From Plectonema cf. radiosum LEGE 06105 (GTDB taxonomy: Bacteria > Cyanobacteriota > Cyanobacteriia > Cyanobacteriales > Nostocaceae): a DNA stretch of 64,000 bases. The stretch spans positions 1 through 64,000 of the forward strand of contig NZ_JADEWL010000017.1 in the NCBI RefSeq assembly GCF_015207665.1, given 5' to 3'. The position numbers and the translations under genes are program-made. Below, in pieces: positions 36,672-45,165 of this stretch; position 1 is the stretch's first letter, and each line of letters opens with the position of its first letter. Under the pieces are notes generated by a model. The model had not been told where the DNA came from, made no database searches, and worked only from the letters and a program-made list of their open reading frames with translations.

Positions 36672-37248
36672 CTAATTTGCTTGCTGCTGTTTTTTAATTG
36701 CACGGGCGATAAGGGGAGCTTTCTTTTCTAATCCTTGTAGAGTTAAATCTCCATCCAAATATAATTGATACCATGATTGACGCTGGCGCAGAACTCGTTC
36801 ATCATCTCGTAACCGCAACCGTTCCAAGGTAAATTGTGCTTTTTGACGTTGTTGCTCCGGAACTTTATCTGTTAACACTAACTGTAAAGAAGGAAGCAGA
36901 ATCTCAAACCAATCTTCTCCTAAATCAAAGGGGTCAAGAACTTGGTCATCAAGCGTACCTTTACAACTATTAATCCAAGCAGAAGCAAAGCGTAAATTAC
37001 TCCATTCGTAAGCCAAATTACGATAATTATCGCGGCTAAGATAATGTTCTACCGTACCAACTGGTTCGTACATTACCGAATATGCACAAAGATTGTTAAA
37101 CCCATCGGCTAAATTACTTTTAAAAGGCGACCAATAATAAGAAAGTTCCTTTTTTGGGGTCGGGATTTTTTGCCAACCAAGCATTTCCTGGTTGTCGTGC
37201 TTTTTTATCAAAATCTAGTGGTTCTGGTGGAGGTTCAAACGGTATCAT
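36672..37248 (-). pseudogene. HNH nuclease of a Septu-like pair, frameshifted
   Basis: The start gives MIPFEPPPEPLDFDKKARQP in one frame; the rest (YYWSPFKSNLADGFNNLC onward) is in another. One extra base in an A6 run near nt 37150 explains it: with five A the protein is continuous. The main part has an HNH core, NNLCAYSV, GTVEHYLSRDNYRNLAYEWS and FASAWINSCKG, like nucleases paired with AAA ATPases (PtuB of Septu, TIGR02646-like). It follows the ATPase gene by 7 bp. Either the gene is dead or the base is an assembly error. Confidence 0.75.
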
Positions 37249-37255
37249 TTATATG

Positions 37256-38503
37256 TTAAACCCCCGATAACCCAGCAGAGTTTCTTTTTTCTGATGTGAC
37301 TATCCAACGCGCCCAAAATGGGTCATGTCCGGGTAAAAGTCTTTGCAATTCCTGATGAATTTGTGAGTGGGTTCTCAAGTTTTCTGGAAAAGCATTCAAA
37401 TCGTCATGACGCATCCAGGCTTCTGCGGCTTCAATTGCATTTTCTGCTTCAAAGGAACGAGCTTGTTTGAGTCCAAAAATTTCTGAGGTTAACCATCCAA
37501 CTGTATCCCCTTGTTTTGACCAAGGTATTTCATCTAGGGTAACTTCTCTATCTTCTAATTTGAATAAAAATAATCTATCTTCTTCCTCATCAAAATCTGG
37601 TTCTAAGGAAGCAAGAACTAGTGGAGAATGAGTAGTTACTAAAGCCTGTATATTTATACTATTTTGCAATTCACGCGCCACATCTAAAATAGCTGGTAAA
37701 ATTACTCTTTGCCATTGGGGATGTAAGTGAGATTCAACTTCATCTATTAATAAAACTATTTGATTTGTTGGACTTTCTTGGCGCAATTCAGAAGCTTTTT
37801 TATGTTCGTACCAAGTCCACACTAGTAGATAAGCTAATCCCAAAATCCGCTTCATTCCAGCAGAAGCTAAAGTTACAGGAACGTTACCATAAGGTAGATT
37901 AACTGTAGGAATATCGCGCACGTCTTCCACAGACACTCGCGTTGGTTCTCCAATCTCTATCCATTCTTTATGATGAGGTGCAAGTTTTTTAATAACGTTA
38001 GAAAATAGTTTAAATGGATATTTATTGGGTTGATTTTGCCATGTAACCCAATCTTGAATTAAACCATTACAAAGAACTTTACCATTTGATTTTAAACCGT
38101 TCCAAAGCGTATCTGGATTAAAATTATAAGCATTATCCCGATTACGTGCGGGGTCAAAAACAGAAAAACCACCATCAACGCGCACGTAAATAATTACCTC
38201 TTTTAATAAGGGAGGCATTTGTAAATTACGCCATTGTTGTTCGGAAAAATCAAATTCACTTTGATATTCTTTTATATTTTTTTCGGTGCTAACTAGGCTG
38301 TTAATTTTTGGGTTTCCTTCTTTATTTCGTTGTGGATAAGCAGGTTGTTCTACCCAGTTTCCACTAAGAACCCACCAAGCAACATCGAGTAAAAAACTTT
38401 TACCCAAACCGTTATCACCTGTAAATATATTGAGTCTATCGGCAAATTCAACATCAAAATGGTCAGCTGGACCAACTTGCTTGAGGTGGATTTCTTTTAA
38501 CAT
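37256..38503 (-). CDS. AAA/SMC-like ATPase of a Septu-like (PtuA-type) defence pair
   Basis: A RecF/OLD-like ATPase of 415 aa: Walker A FTGDNGLGKSFLLD near residue 33, ABC-type signature region TLASAGMKRILGLAYLL near 212, Walker B IVLLIDEVESHLHPQW near 250, and the H-loop ALVTTHSPLVLAS near 285. These match AAA_21-type ATPases that pair with HNH nucleases in Septu and related systems. The HNH partner is the next gene. The pair would act as a nucleotide-gated nuclease against phage. The exact family is inferred from partner and motif order. Confidence 0.8.
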   Translation of the reverse strand: MLKEIHLKQVGPADHFDVEFADRLNIFTGDNGLGKSFLLDVAWWVLSGNWVEQPAYPQRNKEGNPKINSLVSTEKNIKEYQSEFDFSEQQWRNLQMPPLLKEVIIYVRVDGGFSVFDPARNRDNAYNFNPDTLWNGLKSNGKVLCNGLIQDWVTWQNQPNKYPFKLFSNVIKKLAPHHKEWIEIGEPTRVSVEDVRDIPTVNLPYGNVPVTLASAGMKRILGLAYLLVWTWYEHKKASELRQESPTNQIVLLIDEVESHLHPQWQRVILPAILDVARELQNSINIQALVTTHSPLVLASLEPDFDEEEDRLFLFKLEDREVTLDEIPWSKQGDTVGWLTSEIFGLKQARSFEAENAIEAAEAWMRHDDLNAFPENLRTHSQIHQELQRLLPGHDPFWARWIVTSEKRNSAGLSGV

Positions 38504-38577
38504 TTAACTATCCAAATCTAATATAAACGTGAATCAATTCTACGACAGGGAGGCGAGAGGCAACATTTCTGTTTCAG

Positions 38578-38851
38578 CTAAAAATCAACAAGTAATTCTA
38601 CGATATCTTTAACCGCAATATTTCCAACTCTTTTTCCAGATAAATTTAATACGCCAACAGTTGTTTTACCACTAATCCAACTGGCGACTATTGTTTTTCG
38701 GTTATCACTCACTGCTACAACTTCCCAGCAAGAACTATCAGCAATGGTAAATTGTAAATTCCACAACAGAGCAATGTGGTAACAATTCAAAACTGTTATC
38801 GCTCTTTAATGCTTGACTTTTTAATTGTTGGTGGATTTGTTTATCAGACAT
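38578..38851 (-). pseudogene. Possible frameshifted small gene upstream of the Septu-like ATPase
   Basis: One frame starts MSDKQIHQQLKSQALKSDNS and ends after 37 codons. The overlapping +1 frame continues with IADSSCWEVVAVSDNRKT to DIVELLVDF. Joined they would give a protein of about 90 aa with one frameshift near nt 38770. Not recognised; two small overlapping genes remain possible. Confidence 0.4.
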
Positions 38852-39074
38852 TACTTCTCCTACTTATCAACAGCATTTACCGCAACTTTTATAAAGGAGA
38901 AGCCAAGAATATTCTTTAACAAATAGTATTTAAAATAACTAAAAATAACACAAGTACACTGGAGAACATATTAAAAAATACTATGGTCAGAAAAAAATCA
39001 ATAAAATATTAAGTATCTTGACATAGCATTTCAAGTTGTGTTAACCCTGATTAGCTAAAAACCGGAGAATATTC

Positions 39075-39269
39075 ATGTTATCTTGCAAAAATACTCAAAC
39101 CGGAACAACTGTAGTTCTTCTCCAAAGAACAATTCCCGAAATTATAAGAACTTGGAAAAAGAATCCAGACATATTCGTATGTAATGATTGTGGGGAAACC
39201 GTAACAATTAAAAGTTCTCCTACAGAACGGTTCGCTCACAAAAATATAATAGAAATTGTAAATTTCTAA
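39075..39269 (+). CDS. Small zinc-ribbon-like protein, 64 aa
   Basis: The frame MLSCKNTQTGTTVVLLQ has a CNDCGETVTI knuckle in its second half. A GGAG lies upstream of the ATG. Not recognised as a family; it lies between the Septu-like pair and the end of the tRNA array. The reverse strand also has a long frame here but with poor composition. Confidence 0.4.
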   Translation: MLSCKNTQTGTTVVLLQRTIPEIIRTWKKNPDIFVCNDCGETVTIKSSPTERFAHKNIIEIVNF

Positions 39270-39363
39270 AAAAAAGAAGATACTCTTACCGTTAATAAAG
39301 AAGCTATTTCTTCTTAAGGCAACAGCATTGAAACTCATTCCGTAATTATTGTGTATAGACAAT

Positions 39364-39434
39364 CCACCAGGGAGGTACCGCCCCTCCTGTATCTGTGTTA
39401 TCAGCACAGCGCTTCACTTTTTGGCTTCTGGTGG
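39364..39434 (-). tRNA. tRNA-Ile(GAT)
   Basis: Acceptor CCACCAG/CTGGTGG is perfect; anticodon arm CTGTG-CTGATAA-CACAG gives GAT; T-stem GGAGG/CCTCC. It is the last gene of the array in transcription order and supplies the twentieth amino acid. Confidence 0.82.
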
Positions 39435-39438
39435 TAAA

Positions 39439-39524
39439 GGAAGATGGAGGAGTCGAACCCCTACGACATCGCTGCGGTACTCTGGTGTTCAAAGCCAGTT
39501 GCTCTCCCATGAGCAGCATCTTCC
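39439..39524 (-). tRNA. tRNA-Ser(TGA)
   Basis: 86 nt with a long variable arm as expected for Ser; acceptor GGAAGAT/ATCTTCC. The anticodon loop TTTGAAC reads TGA, but the top pair of its stem (C-A) is mismatched. The 5' two-thirds of this gene also encode the tail of the neighbouring HNH reading frame. Confidence 0.7.
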
Positions 39525-40012
39525 GCAATTCTGAGAGTTTGGTCATCAATCTTTTCTAATTTGATTAAGCCGCGAGTAACTTCAGCATGGTGATTAGGAC
39601 ATATAGCAAACATATTTCCAACAACGTAATCTCCATCGTTTTTGCCTTCAATTAAACGGTGAATGTCGTATGTACGATTGTAGTTACATCCCTCAACCAT
39701 GCAAGAATCAAAATGAAAAGTATTGACCAGAACTGCAAGATTCCTACGTGATTTATTACCCCAGGAATCATTACTGTATGAAATACCCCTTCGCCCTCTA
39801 TTTGAGCAAGTACGACTACAATAATTGCTTGTTTTCTTTTGAGGTATAAATAGTTCACCACAACTTTTACAATTCCTTTGCCGTAGATTACCTCGATGTG
39901 TATTCATACAACTGATAGAGCAATAGTGAAAGCGGTACTTAATTAATTGCCCTGGTCTTCTATATATAGAAGTCTGACATGCCGAGCAAACTGTATTTGG
40001 TTTTCTTCCCAT
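39461..40012 (-). CDS. HNH endonuclease inserted in the tRNA array
   Basis: A 183-aa protein with several zinc knuckles (CSACQTS; CSISCMN; CKSCGELF; CSRTCSN) followed by an HNH core (CMVEGCNYN, YDIHRLIEG, ICPNHHAEVTRGLI). This is the layout of HNH homing-type nucleases found in phages and tRNA arrays. The last ~20 codons lie inside tRNA-Ser(TGA) on the same strand, so the C-terminus is read from tRNA sequence. It separates tRNA-His from tRNA-Ser by 600 bp. It is likely a free-standing homing endonuclease that targets a tRNA-array locus. Confidence 0.8.
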   Translation of the reverse strand: MGRKPNTVCSACQTSIYRRPGQLIKYRFHYCSISCMNTHRGNLRQRNCKSCGELFIPQKKTSNYCSRTCSNRGRRGISYSNDSWGNKSRRNLAVLVNTFHFDSCMVEGCNYNRTYDIHRLIEGKNDGDYVVGNMFAICPNHHAEVTRGLIKLEKIDDQTLRIAEDAAHGRATGFEHQSTAAMS

Positions 40013-40124
40013 ACCGTGAAATGAAAAACATTAACGTACAGTACTAGAATACTGGAAACTACTTAGGTTTTGAAATCAAAAACTAATTAGTTTCTTCGTC
40101 CATGCCGGACAGCTTCCATGAAGG

Positions 40125-40200
40125 GGTGTCAGACGGGACTTGAACCCGCTAATTACTTGTTCCACAAACAAGCGCCACGACCGCTTTGGCTTCTGACACC
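40125..40200 (-). tRNA. tRNA-His(GTG)
   Basis: Acceptor GGTGTCA/TGACACC, anticodon arm CTTGT-TTGTGGA-ACAAG, T-arm GCGGG-TTCAAGT-CCCGT. Complete cloverleaf. Confidence 0.9.
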
Positions 40201-40205
40201 GTAAT

Positions 40206-40278
40206 GGAGACAAGGGGATTTGAACCCCTAACCTTCCGCGTGCAAGGCGGACGCTCTAGCCAATTGAGCTATGACCCC
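40206..40278 (-). tRNA. tRNA-Ala(TGC)
   Basis: Anticodon arm TCCGC-CTTGCAC-GCGGA; T-arm GGGG-TTCAAAT-CCCC. The acceptor stem has one mismatch and one G-T pair, so it is slightly decayed. Confidence 0.85.
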
Positions 40279-40285
40279 ATATACC

Positions 40286-40357
40286 AGGAGTGGTAGGACT
40301 TGAACCTACATAAAACCGTTTAGAAGACGGTTGCCTCATCCGTTAGGCTACACTCCT
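40286..40357 (-). tRNA. tRNA-Arg(TCT)
   Basis: Acceptor AGGAGTG/CACTCCT, anticodon arm ACCGT-CTTCTAA-ACGGT, T-arm GTAGG-TTCAAGT-CCTAC. Confidence 0.9.
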
Positions 40358-40367
40358 ATAAATTGGT

Positions 40368-40508
40368 AGTCCCCGATTGTTTTGTTAGCGTTCACGCGGC
40401 TAGCGGAGCGTACCGTAGGTATTGCGTGCGGCGAGCGCGTGTCCGCCAGGACATACTTGTGACATCCTGCTTGTAAGGAAGGCGCTCTACCAACTGAGCT
40501 ACGGGACT
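40368..40508 (-). tRNA. tRNA-Val(TAC) with a GC-rich repeat inserted in the T-arm
   Basis: Acceptor AGTCCCG, D-arm and anticodon arm CCTTC-CTTACAA-GCAGG (one mismatch) are normal up to ACAAG of the T-stem. About 75 bp of Nostocales-type repeat (GCGAGCGCGTGTCCGCCAGG and neighbours) follow before the 3' acceptor. The mature tRNA would need the insert removed; probably a pseudogene. Confidence 0.7.
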
Positions 40509-40513
40509 ATGAA

Positions 40514-40584
40514 AGCGATTGACGAGACTCGAACTCGTACCTAAAGTTTGGAAGACTCAAATGCTACCATTACACCACAATCGC
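40514..40584 (-). tRNA. tRNA-Gly(TCC)
   Basis: Acceptor GCGATTG/CAATCGC, loop CTTCCAA gives TCC, T-arm ACGAG-TTCGAGT-CTCGT. Complete. Confidence 0.88.
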
Positions 40585-40590
40585 GTCGAA

Positions 40591-40661
40591 GCTGGTGATA
40601 GGAATTGAACCTACAACCTACTGATTACAAGTCAGTTGCTCTGCCGTTGAGCTACACCAGC
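40591..40661 (-). tRNA. tRNA-Thr(TGT)
   Basis: Acceptor GCTGGTG/CACCAGC, anticodon arm ACTGA-CTTGTAA-TCAGT, T-arm GTAGG-TTCAATT-CCTAT. Complete. Confidence 0.9.
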
Positions 40662-40670
40662 GTTTGGTTG

Positions 40671-40689
40671 CGGTGACTGTTAGTCACCG
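40671..40689. terminator. Hairpin between tRNA-Leu(TAA) and tRNA-Thr(TGT)
   Basis: CGGTGAC-TGTTA-GTCACCG, a perfect 7-bp stem with a 5-nt loop and no T tract. It may act in RNA processing or pausing within the array instead of termination. Confidence 0.4.
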
Positions 40690-40694
40690 TAATA

Positions 40695-40765
40695 CCCCTG
40701 ACAGGACTCGAACCTGTAGAGAACCCGTTTTAAGCGGGTCATGTCTTCCAATTGCATCACAGGGG
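40695..40765 (-). tRNA. tRNA-Leu(TAA), short variable loop
   Basis: Anticodon arm ACCCG-CTTAAAA-CGGGT, T-arm ACAGG-TTCGAGT-CCTGT. The variable loop is only about 5 nt, unlike bacterial tRNA-Leu, which has a long arm. Identity is by anticodon only. Confidence 0.75.
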
Positions 40766-40776
40766 CTTGATTTGAT

Positions 40777-40790
40777 GGGCGCTACAGGGG
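40777..40790 (-). tRNA. tRNA-Lys(CTT), 3' part, split by the TnpB insertion sequence
   Basis: This piece holds the 3' T-stem strand (CCTGT) and the 3' acceptor strand (AGCGCCC), which pair exactly (one G-T) with the 5' piece 7.7 kb away at 48475-48534. The break is in the T-loop. Confidence 0.75.
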
Positions 40791-41066
40791 ATAGTAACTG
40801 TTATCTAATTTCTACCCATAAATAGACATATTTACCCATATTGTCAAGATATCGTGTTAAGCGTGTAATACGTATTTACAGTAAAGCGATGGTTGAAGGT
40901 TGTTTATTTTACTAATGGTTGGCTTTTATGCCAATTGAATTTTAAGAATTAATAAATTTAACATTTATACTATTAATGATAGTAATAAAAATGATATGTT
41001 TATATCTAATAATCTAAAATATAGATGGCTTATATTTATAAAACTTGAAAACGTAAATTTTATACA

Positions 41067-42037
41067 ATGTTACTCGGATTTAAAACAGAATTAAAATTAA
41101 ATAACAATCAAAGAACTGTTTTACTCAAACATTGTGGAGTTTCTAGACATGCTTGGAATTGGGGATTAGCATTAACCCGCGCAATATTAGAAAACAATAA
41201 AATTAATCCCGATTCTAAAATAAAATTTCCAAGTGCGATTGATTTACATAAATACTTAGTGGCTTTAGTTAAACCCGAAAACCCTTGGTACTATGAGTGT
41301 TCTAAGTCCGCACCGCAATACTCTTTAAGAGATTTATCTACTGCTTGGAAACGATGTTTCAAAAAAGTTAGTGGTCAACCAAGATTTAAAAAGAAAGGAA
41401 AAAATGATTCATTTACTGTCTTAGGGAACTTGTAAGACTATAGATAATTTTACTATTCAAGTACCAAGAATAGGTAAATTAAAAACATATGAGAAATTAC
41501 CCCAACTAGATAAAATAAAATCTGTAACCCTATCCCGGCAAGCTGATAGGTGGTTTATCAGTTTTAAAATTGATACCCAAATCCAAGAGAATCATAATAC
41601 AACTGTTGTAGGAGTTGATTTAGGTGTAAAATCTCTGGCGACTTTATCGACAGGTGAAGTTATAGAAGGAGCGAAAGCATATCGTAAAAATAAAACTAAA
41701 TTATCACGATTGCAGTGGATAAATCGCAATAAAATAATTGGTTCTAAAAATTGGAGAAAAGCTCAACTAAAAATAGCTCGACTTCATAGGAGAATTTGCA
41801 ATATCAGAAAAGATACTATTCATAAATTGACATCATTATTAGCCAAGAACCACGGAACGATAGTGATAGAAGATTTAAACGTATCGGGGATGATGAAAAA
41901 TCATAAACTAGCCGGTGCTATAGCTGATATGGGATTTTATGAAATTAGAAGACAACTTGAATACAAATGTAAGTTGTACGGTTCTAAATTAGTTGTAGTA
42001 GATAGATGGTTCCCATCCTCTAAAACTTGTTCTAATT
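41067..42037 (+). pseudogene. tnpB: tnpB RNA-guided nuclease gene, 5' part, frameshifted
   Basis: MLLGFKTELKLNNNQR starts a TnpB. A one-base excess in TTAGGGAAC near nt 41425 breaks the frame (DSFTVLG then KTIDNFTIQVP in the +1 frame). RuvC motifs follow: VVGVDLGVKSLATLS (D) and IVIEDLNVSGM (E). It is then cut by the Tn3 transposon after SKTCSN at the first zinc-finger cysteine. The 3' part is at 48234-48352. TnpB proteins are RNA-guided nucleases that use an omegaRNA from the 3' end; this copy is inactive. Confidence 0.88.
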
Positions 42038-42128
42038 GGCGAGACTGTGCCAAAACGGGAAAATTGTACGCTAAGGAATTAACACAACTTCCGAAAGCCT
42101 CTTGATATAAAGCTTACAGCCATTCAAA
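42038..42128. repeat. Left terminal inverted repeat of the Tn3 transposon
   Basis: 91 bp identical to the reverse complement of 48138-48228 except one A/G. Far longer than the usual ~38 bp of Tn3 elements. Confidence 0.93.
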
Positions 42129-42219
42129 AAATTATATTTTTGGTTCTTAACGGACGCAAGTTATCAAAACTGCTCGCCGATTTAAAATGGAGCGGGTAAT
42201 TTATATAAGTGAGAGCAAT

Positions 42220-43419
42220 TTAAAAAGGAATTAAATTTTCAACCTCTGGAAACTTTGAAATTATCTTTAAAAGAGCTTCTCTTGTCGCCTGTCTAACTTC
42301 TTTATTTTCATCTTGCAATGCTTCAATTAAAGGTTCTGCTGCGCCCAGTGCTTTAATTTCTCCTAATGCCCAAGCTGCTTCGCTACGAATGAAAGCATCA
42401 TCATAGCTTAAAGCTTGAGTAAGTGTATTTACTGATTTAAGCATAAATAGTATAAAAATAGTTGCTATTTTTATACTTTGTTCGCGTCTCTTTTGGTCAA
42501 TTTGTTTGATACTTTGTCCGTTATTAACTTCCTCTTCTATTGATAAATGAAATCTCTGAAAAGATGATATTAATGGTTCTTTAATTTTCCAATATTCTTT
42601 CAACAGATTGGAACAATAAAATTCTTTTGGTATCTTTTTAACTCCCTCCCCAAGTATTATTGTGATTTTTTCTTTAATATTTTTATCTTCGGTATTCAGT
42701 TTTATTTGTTGAATAATTTGGATTAAAGGTTCTTGAGTAGTAGGGTCTATAAAATTAATATTATTTGTAAATAATTGATTAATAAAATTCAAATCAGGAG
42801 TTTGAATAATTTTATTCAAGGTAGATTCAGATAACTTTGATGAATTATATTGATACCAAATATTTTTCCTTGTTTCTTCATTTACTTTCCAATCATCCCT
42901 ATTAACTTGATAATATGCTTTTTCATAGGAGTTTGCTATAGTCAAAACCATATTGGTTAAATTAGTGTAATAATAAGTGTAATAATATTCTATTCTTACT
43001 GAAAAACCATCAACAAAGGAAACCATTTCGACCCATTTGGTTTCTCCTTTTTTATCAAAAACTATATAACCTCCAGAATCAGATTCATAACAAGGAAATA
43101 TATTTAGAGCATAAAAAGGAGTATCAAGTTCATATTCATAAGGCGATGGCTGCTTTTCTATAAATAGATTTTGTAGAGGCTCAAATCCCCATATATCAAA
43201 TAAACTAGCAAATTCATAAATCGAGCAATGACCGTCTACAAACCCATTTCTCCACTGATACAGTTCATAGATTTCAGTTGGTAGTGGAATCTGCCAATCT
43301 TTAGTTATCTTTTCTATTTCATTTATTGTAAGACCTGGGTTTAAATTAGCTGCTACAGAAGGATAAATTTTCTTCCGTATTTCTAAAATGCGTTCTAAAG
43401 CTTGTGTTAATTGCGACAT
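42220..43419 (-). CDS. SMI1/KNR4 (SUKH) family protein with C-terminal HEAT repeats
   Basis: The N-terminal ~170 residues are a SUKH domain: LTINEIEKITKDWQIPLPTE, YELYQWRNGF and FPCYESDSGGYIVFDKKGET. The C-terminal 70 residues carry HEAT-like repeats (AFIRSEAAWALGEIKALGAA, PLIEALQDENKEVRQATREA). SUKH proteins are often immunity proteins against nuclease toxins. As transposon cargo without a toxin next to it, it may be an orphan immunity gene. The 399-aa frame is intact with no overlapping neighbour. Confidence 0.8.
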   Translation of the reverse strand: MSQLTQALERILEIRKKIYPSVAANLNPGLTINEIEKITKDWQIPLPTEIYELYQWRNGFVDGHCSIYEFASLFDIWGFEPLQNLFIEKQPSPYEYELDTPFYALNIFPCYESDSGGYIVFDKKGETKWVEMVSFVDGFSVRIEYYYTYYYTNLTNMVLTIANSYEKAYYQVNRDDWKVNEETRKNIWYQYNSSKLSESTLNKIIQTPDLNFINQLFTNNINFIDPTTQEPLIQIIQQIKLNTEDKNIKEKITIILGEGVKKIPKEFYCSNLLKEYWKIKEPLISSFQRFHLSIEEEVNNGQSIKQIDQKRREQSIKIATIFILFMLKSVNTLTQALSYDDAFIRSEAAWALGEIKALGAAEPLIEALQDENKEVRQATREALLKIISKFPEVENLIPF

Positions 43420-43630
43420 ATAAATATTTAATTTAGAGCATTAATTAATTCCGAATTCATTAACTTATAGTTTTTTGTATAAATAGGGGAGTATGAATAT
43501 CGAGGGTAGTATTCCTCAGTTCACAGGTAAAGAGTAATATTAATACTTTTGACCTATTTTAAGTAAAATATACTTTTAAATGTAATTTTGATTTACTTTT
43601 CTATATAAAGCGGTTATTTACTGATTGTAG

Positions 43631-44515
43631 TTAGGAATCATCTGAAACGCTTGTTGTGCAACATATAGCTGCGCGTTTAGAAGTTACTTTTGAGTAGCGT
43701 AAAGTCATTTGAATACTAGAATGACCCATCAGCGCACGTAGCTCATCAATACCCATCAAACCAACTCGCTCTGTAGCGAAAGTATGTCTCAAATGGTGAA
43801 AACGAATTCCTTGTAACTCTTTTATACCCTTGATTGCTTCCACTAAAGATTTATATGCTGTGGGATAAGACAAACAAGAAACATCAAGCGTAAAAGGCTG
43901 TTGGGCAGTAAACAAGGCACTGATATTTGAATGCCTATAATATTTTAAGTAATTATTTAAACAACTATCTGCTGCTTGACTGTAAAAACACCATCTCTGC
44001 TTATTCCTTTTACCAATCACTTGAAACTTCCGTTTTTCAGTATCTAAATCCTTCAAATTTAACGCCAGTATCTCTGCAATTCTGGCTCCAGTACTATGTA
44101 GTAAATGCACCAAAGCATTCAACCGTGCATCTGATTTCACCGCTTGATATAGAAGACTTAACTCTTGGGTTGTTAAATAACGTATTTCTTCATCTGAATC
44201 ATATTCTCCTTTTCCAAAATCCGGTTTGCGTCGTTTCAATTTAGAAATCGGATTTGATTTAAGATGACCCCTTTCAACCGCAAAGTTAAACAATGCGGTG
44301 ATTACAGCCTGATGCTTATGGTGGGTTGTAAACTTGATTCGCTCTAAACCATTCAAATATTCAACCAATATATCTCTGTCAATAATCTCAACTGACCAAC
44401 GCCCATAATTTTTAAGTAATGGTATCAAAACAGACTCATAGCTACGAACAGTAGACTTTGTTAGCTCCGAACGGTCTAAAAACTGCGTTACTAACGCCGC
44501 TAAAGTAATAGTCAC
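43631..44515 (-). CDS. tnpI: Tyrosine recombinase, TnpI-like resolvase of the Tn3 transposon
   Basis: A 294-aa XerC/D-like recombinase with core-binding domain (LAALVTQFLDRSELTKSTVR) and catalytic residues R in STGARIAEILAL, HxxR in HHLRHTFATERV, H in MGHSSIQM and Y in TLRYSKVTS. In some Tn3 elements (Tn4430 type) a tyrosine recombinase replaces the serine resolvase to resolve cointegrates; this is the likely role. The recombination site would be in the 84 bp before the divergent HTH gene. Confidence 0.85.
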   Translation of the reverse strand: MTITLAALVTQFLDRSELTKSTVRSYESVLIPLLKNYGRWSVEIIDRDILVEYLNGLERIKFTTHHKHQAVITALFNFAVERGHLKSNPISKLKRRKPDFGKGEYDSDEEIRYLTTQELSLLYQAVKSDARLNALVHLLHSTGARIAEILALNLKDLDTEKRKFQVIGKRNKQRWCFYSQAADSCLNNYLKYYRHSNISALFTAQQPFTLDVSCLSYPTAYKSLVEAIKGIKELQGIRFHHLRHTFATERVGLMGIDELRALMGHSSIQMTLRYSKVTSKRAAICCTTSVSDDS

Positions 44516-44599
44516 AATTAAGACAAAAAGTTGAGATTAGCTGAAATTTTATACACATATTAATTTAATATTAAATACTACAAAGAGAATAATACTTTT

Positions 44600-45056
44600 A
44601 TGGATGTATCCCTTAAGGATGTAGCTCCAAGCCCTTCCGAGTCGTTAGGGCGGTATATTATGCGCGTCCGAAATTCTAATAGTTTAACGCAGTCAGAATT
44701 AAGTATCAAAGCTGGTATGCACATTCAGACCATACGTAAAATCGAATCTGGAGTAACGTCCCGATTGAGTCAGAAAGGCAAATCGGGATTGGCGGCTGCG
44801 TTAGGGATACCCCAGGAATATTTGGATGCTGTGGTCAAACAAACGCCTATTGAAGCGATAACTGCGCTTAAGTTTTGTCCCAAATGTTGGACACCAGGAA
44901 CAACGCTTGACGAGGCGGTGGACTTCGCTACGGTCAAAGTATTGCTTTGCTTGTGGTACGAATCTGCGCGACCGATGTGTAAGTTGTAACGAACCCATCA
45001 TGTCGTTGAAATTCAGATTCTGCCCGTATTGCGGACAATCCTACAAACAAACGTAG
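44600..45056 (+). pseudogene. HTH (XRE) protein with double zinc ribbon, frameshifted
   Basis: The HTH half reads SLGRYIMRVRNSNSLTQSEL then SIKAGMHIQTIRKIESG and ends in frame with FCPKCWTPGTT. From about nt 44907 the +1 frame carries LRSKYCFACGTNLRDRCVSC and FRFCPYCGQSYKQT, completing the two zinc ribbons seen in cyanobacterial relatives. A single frameshift therefore separates the halves. It is probably the transposon regulator. Confidence 0.8.
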
Positions 45057-45165
45057 AGTACCTTTTTCTGACAAAAAGCATTCTTCACGGAAGCTGCACG
45101 TCACCGCAAGAACGAATTTTTGCAGCCGTCTTCTACTCTCATCAAAAAATACACAGGTTCATCTC

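Noticed and set aside
41710-42105. Intact 131-aa TnpB-like protein
   Set aside because: Its last ~25 codons come from the Tn3 terminal repeat and its start is internal to tnpB; it is a chimeric leftover.
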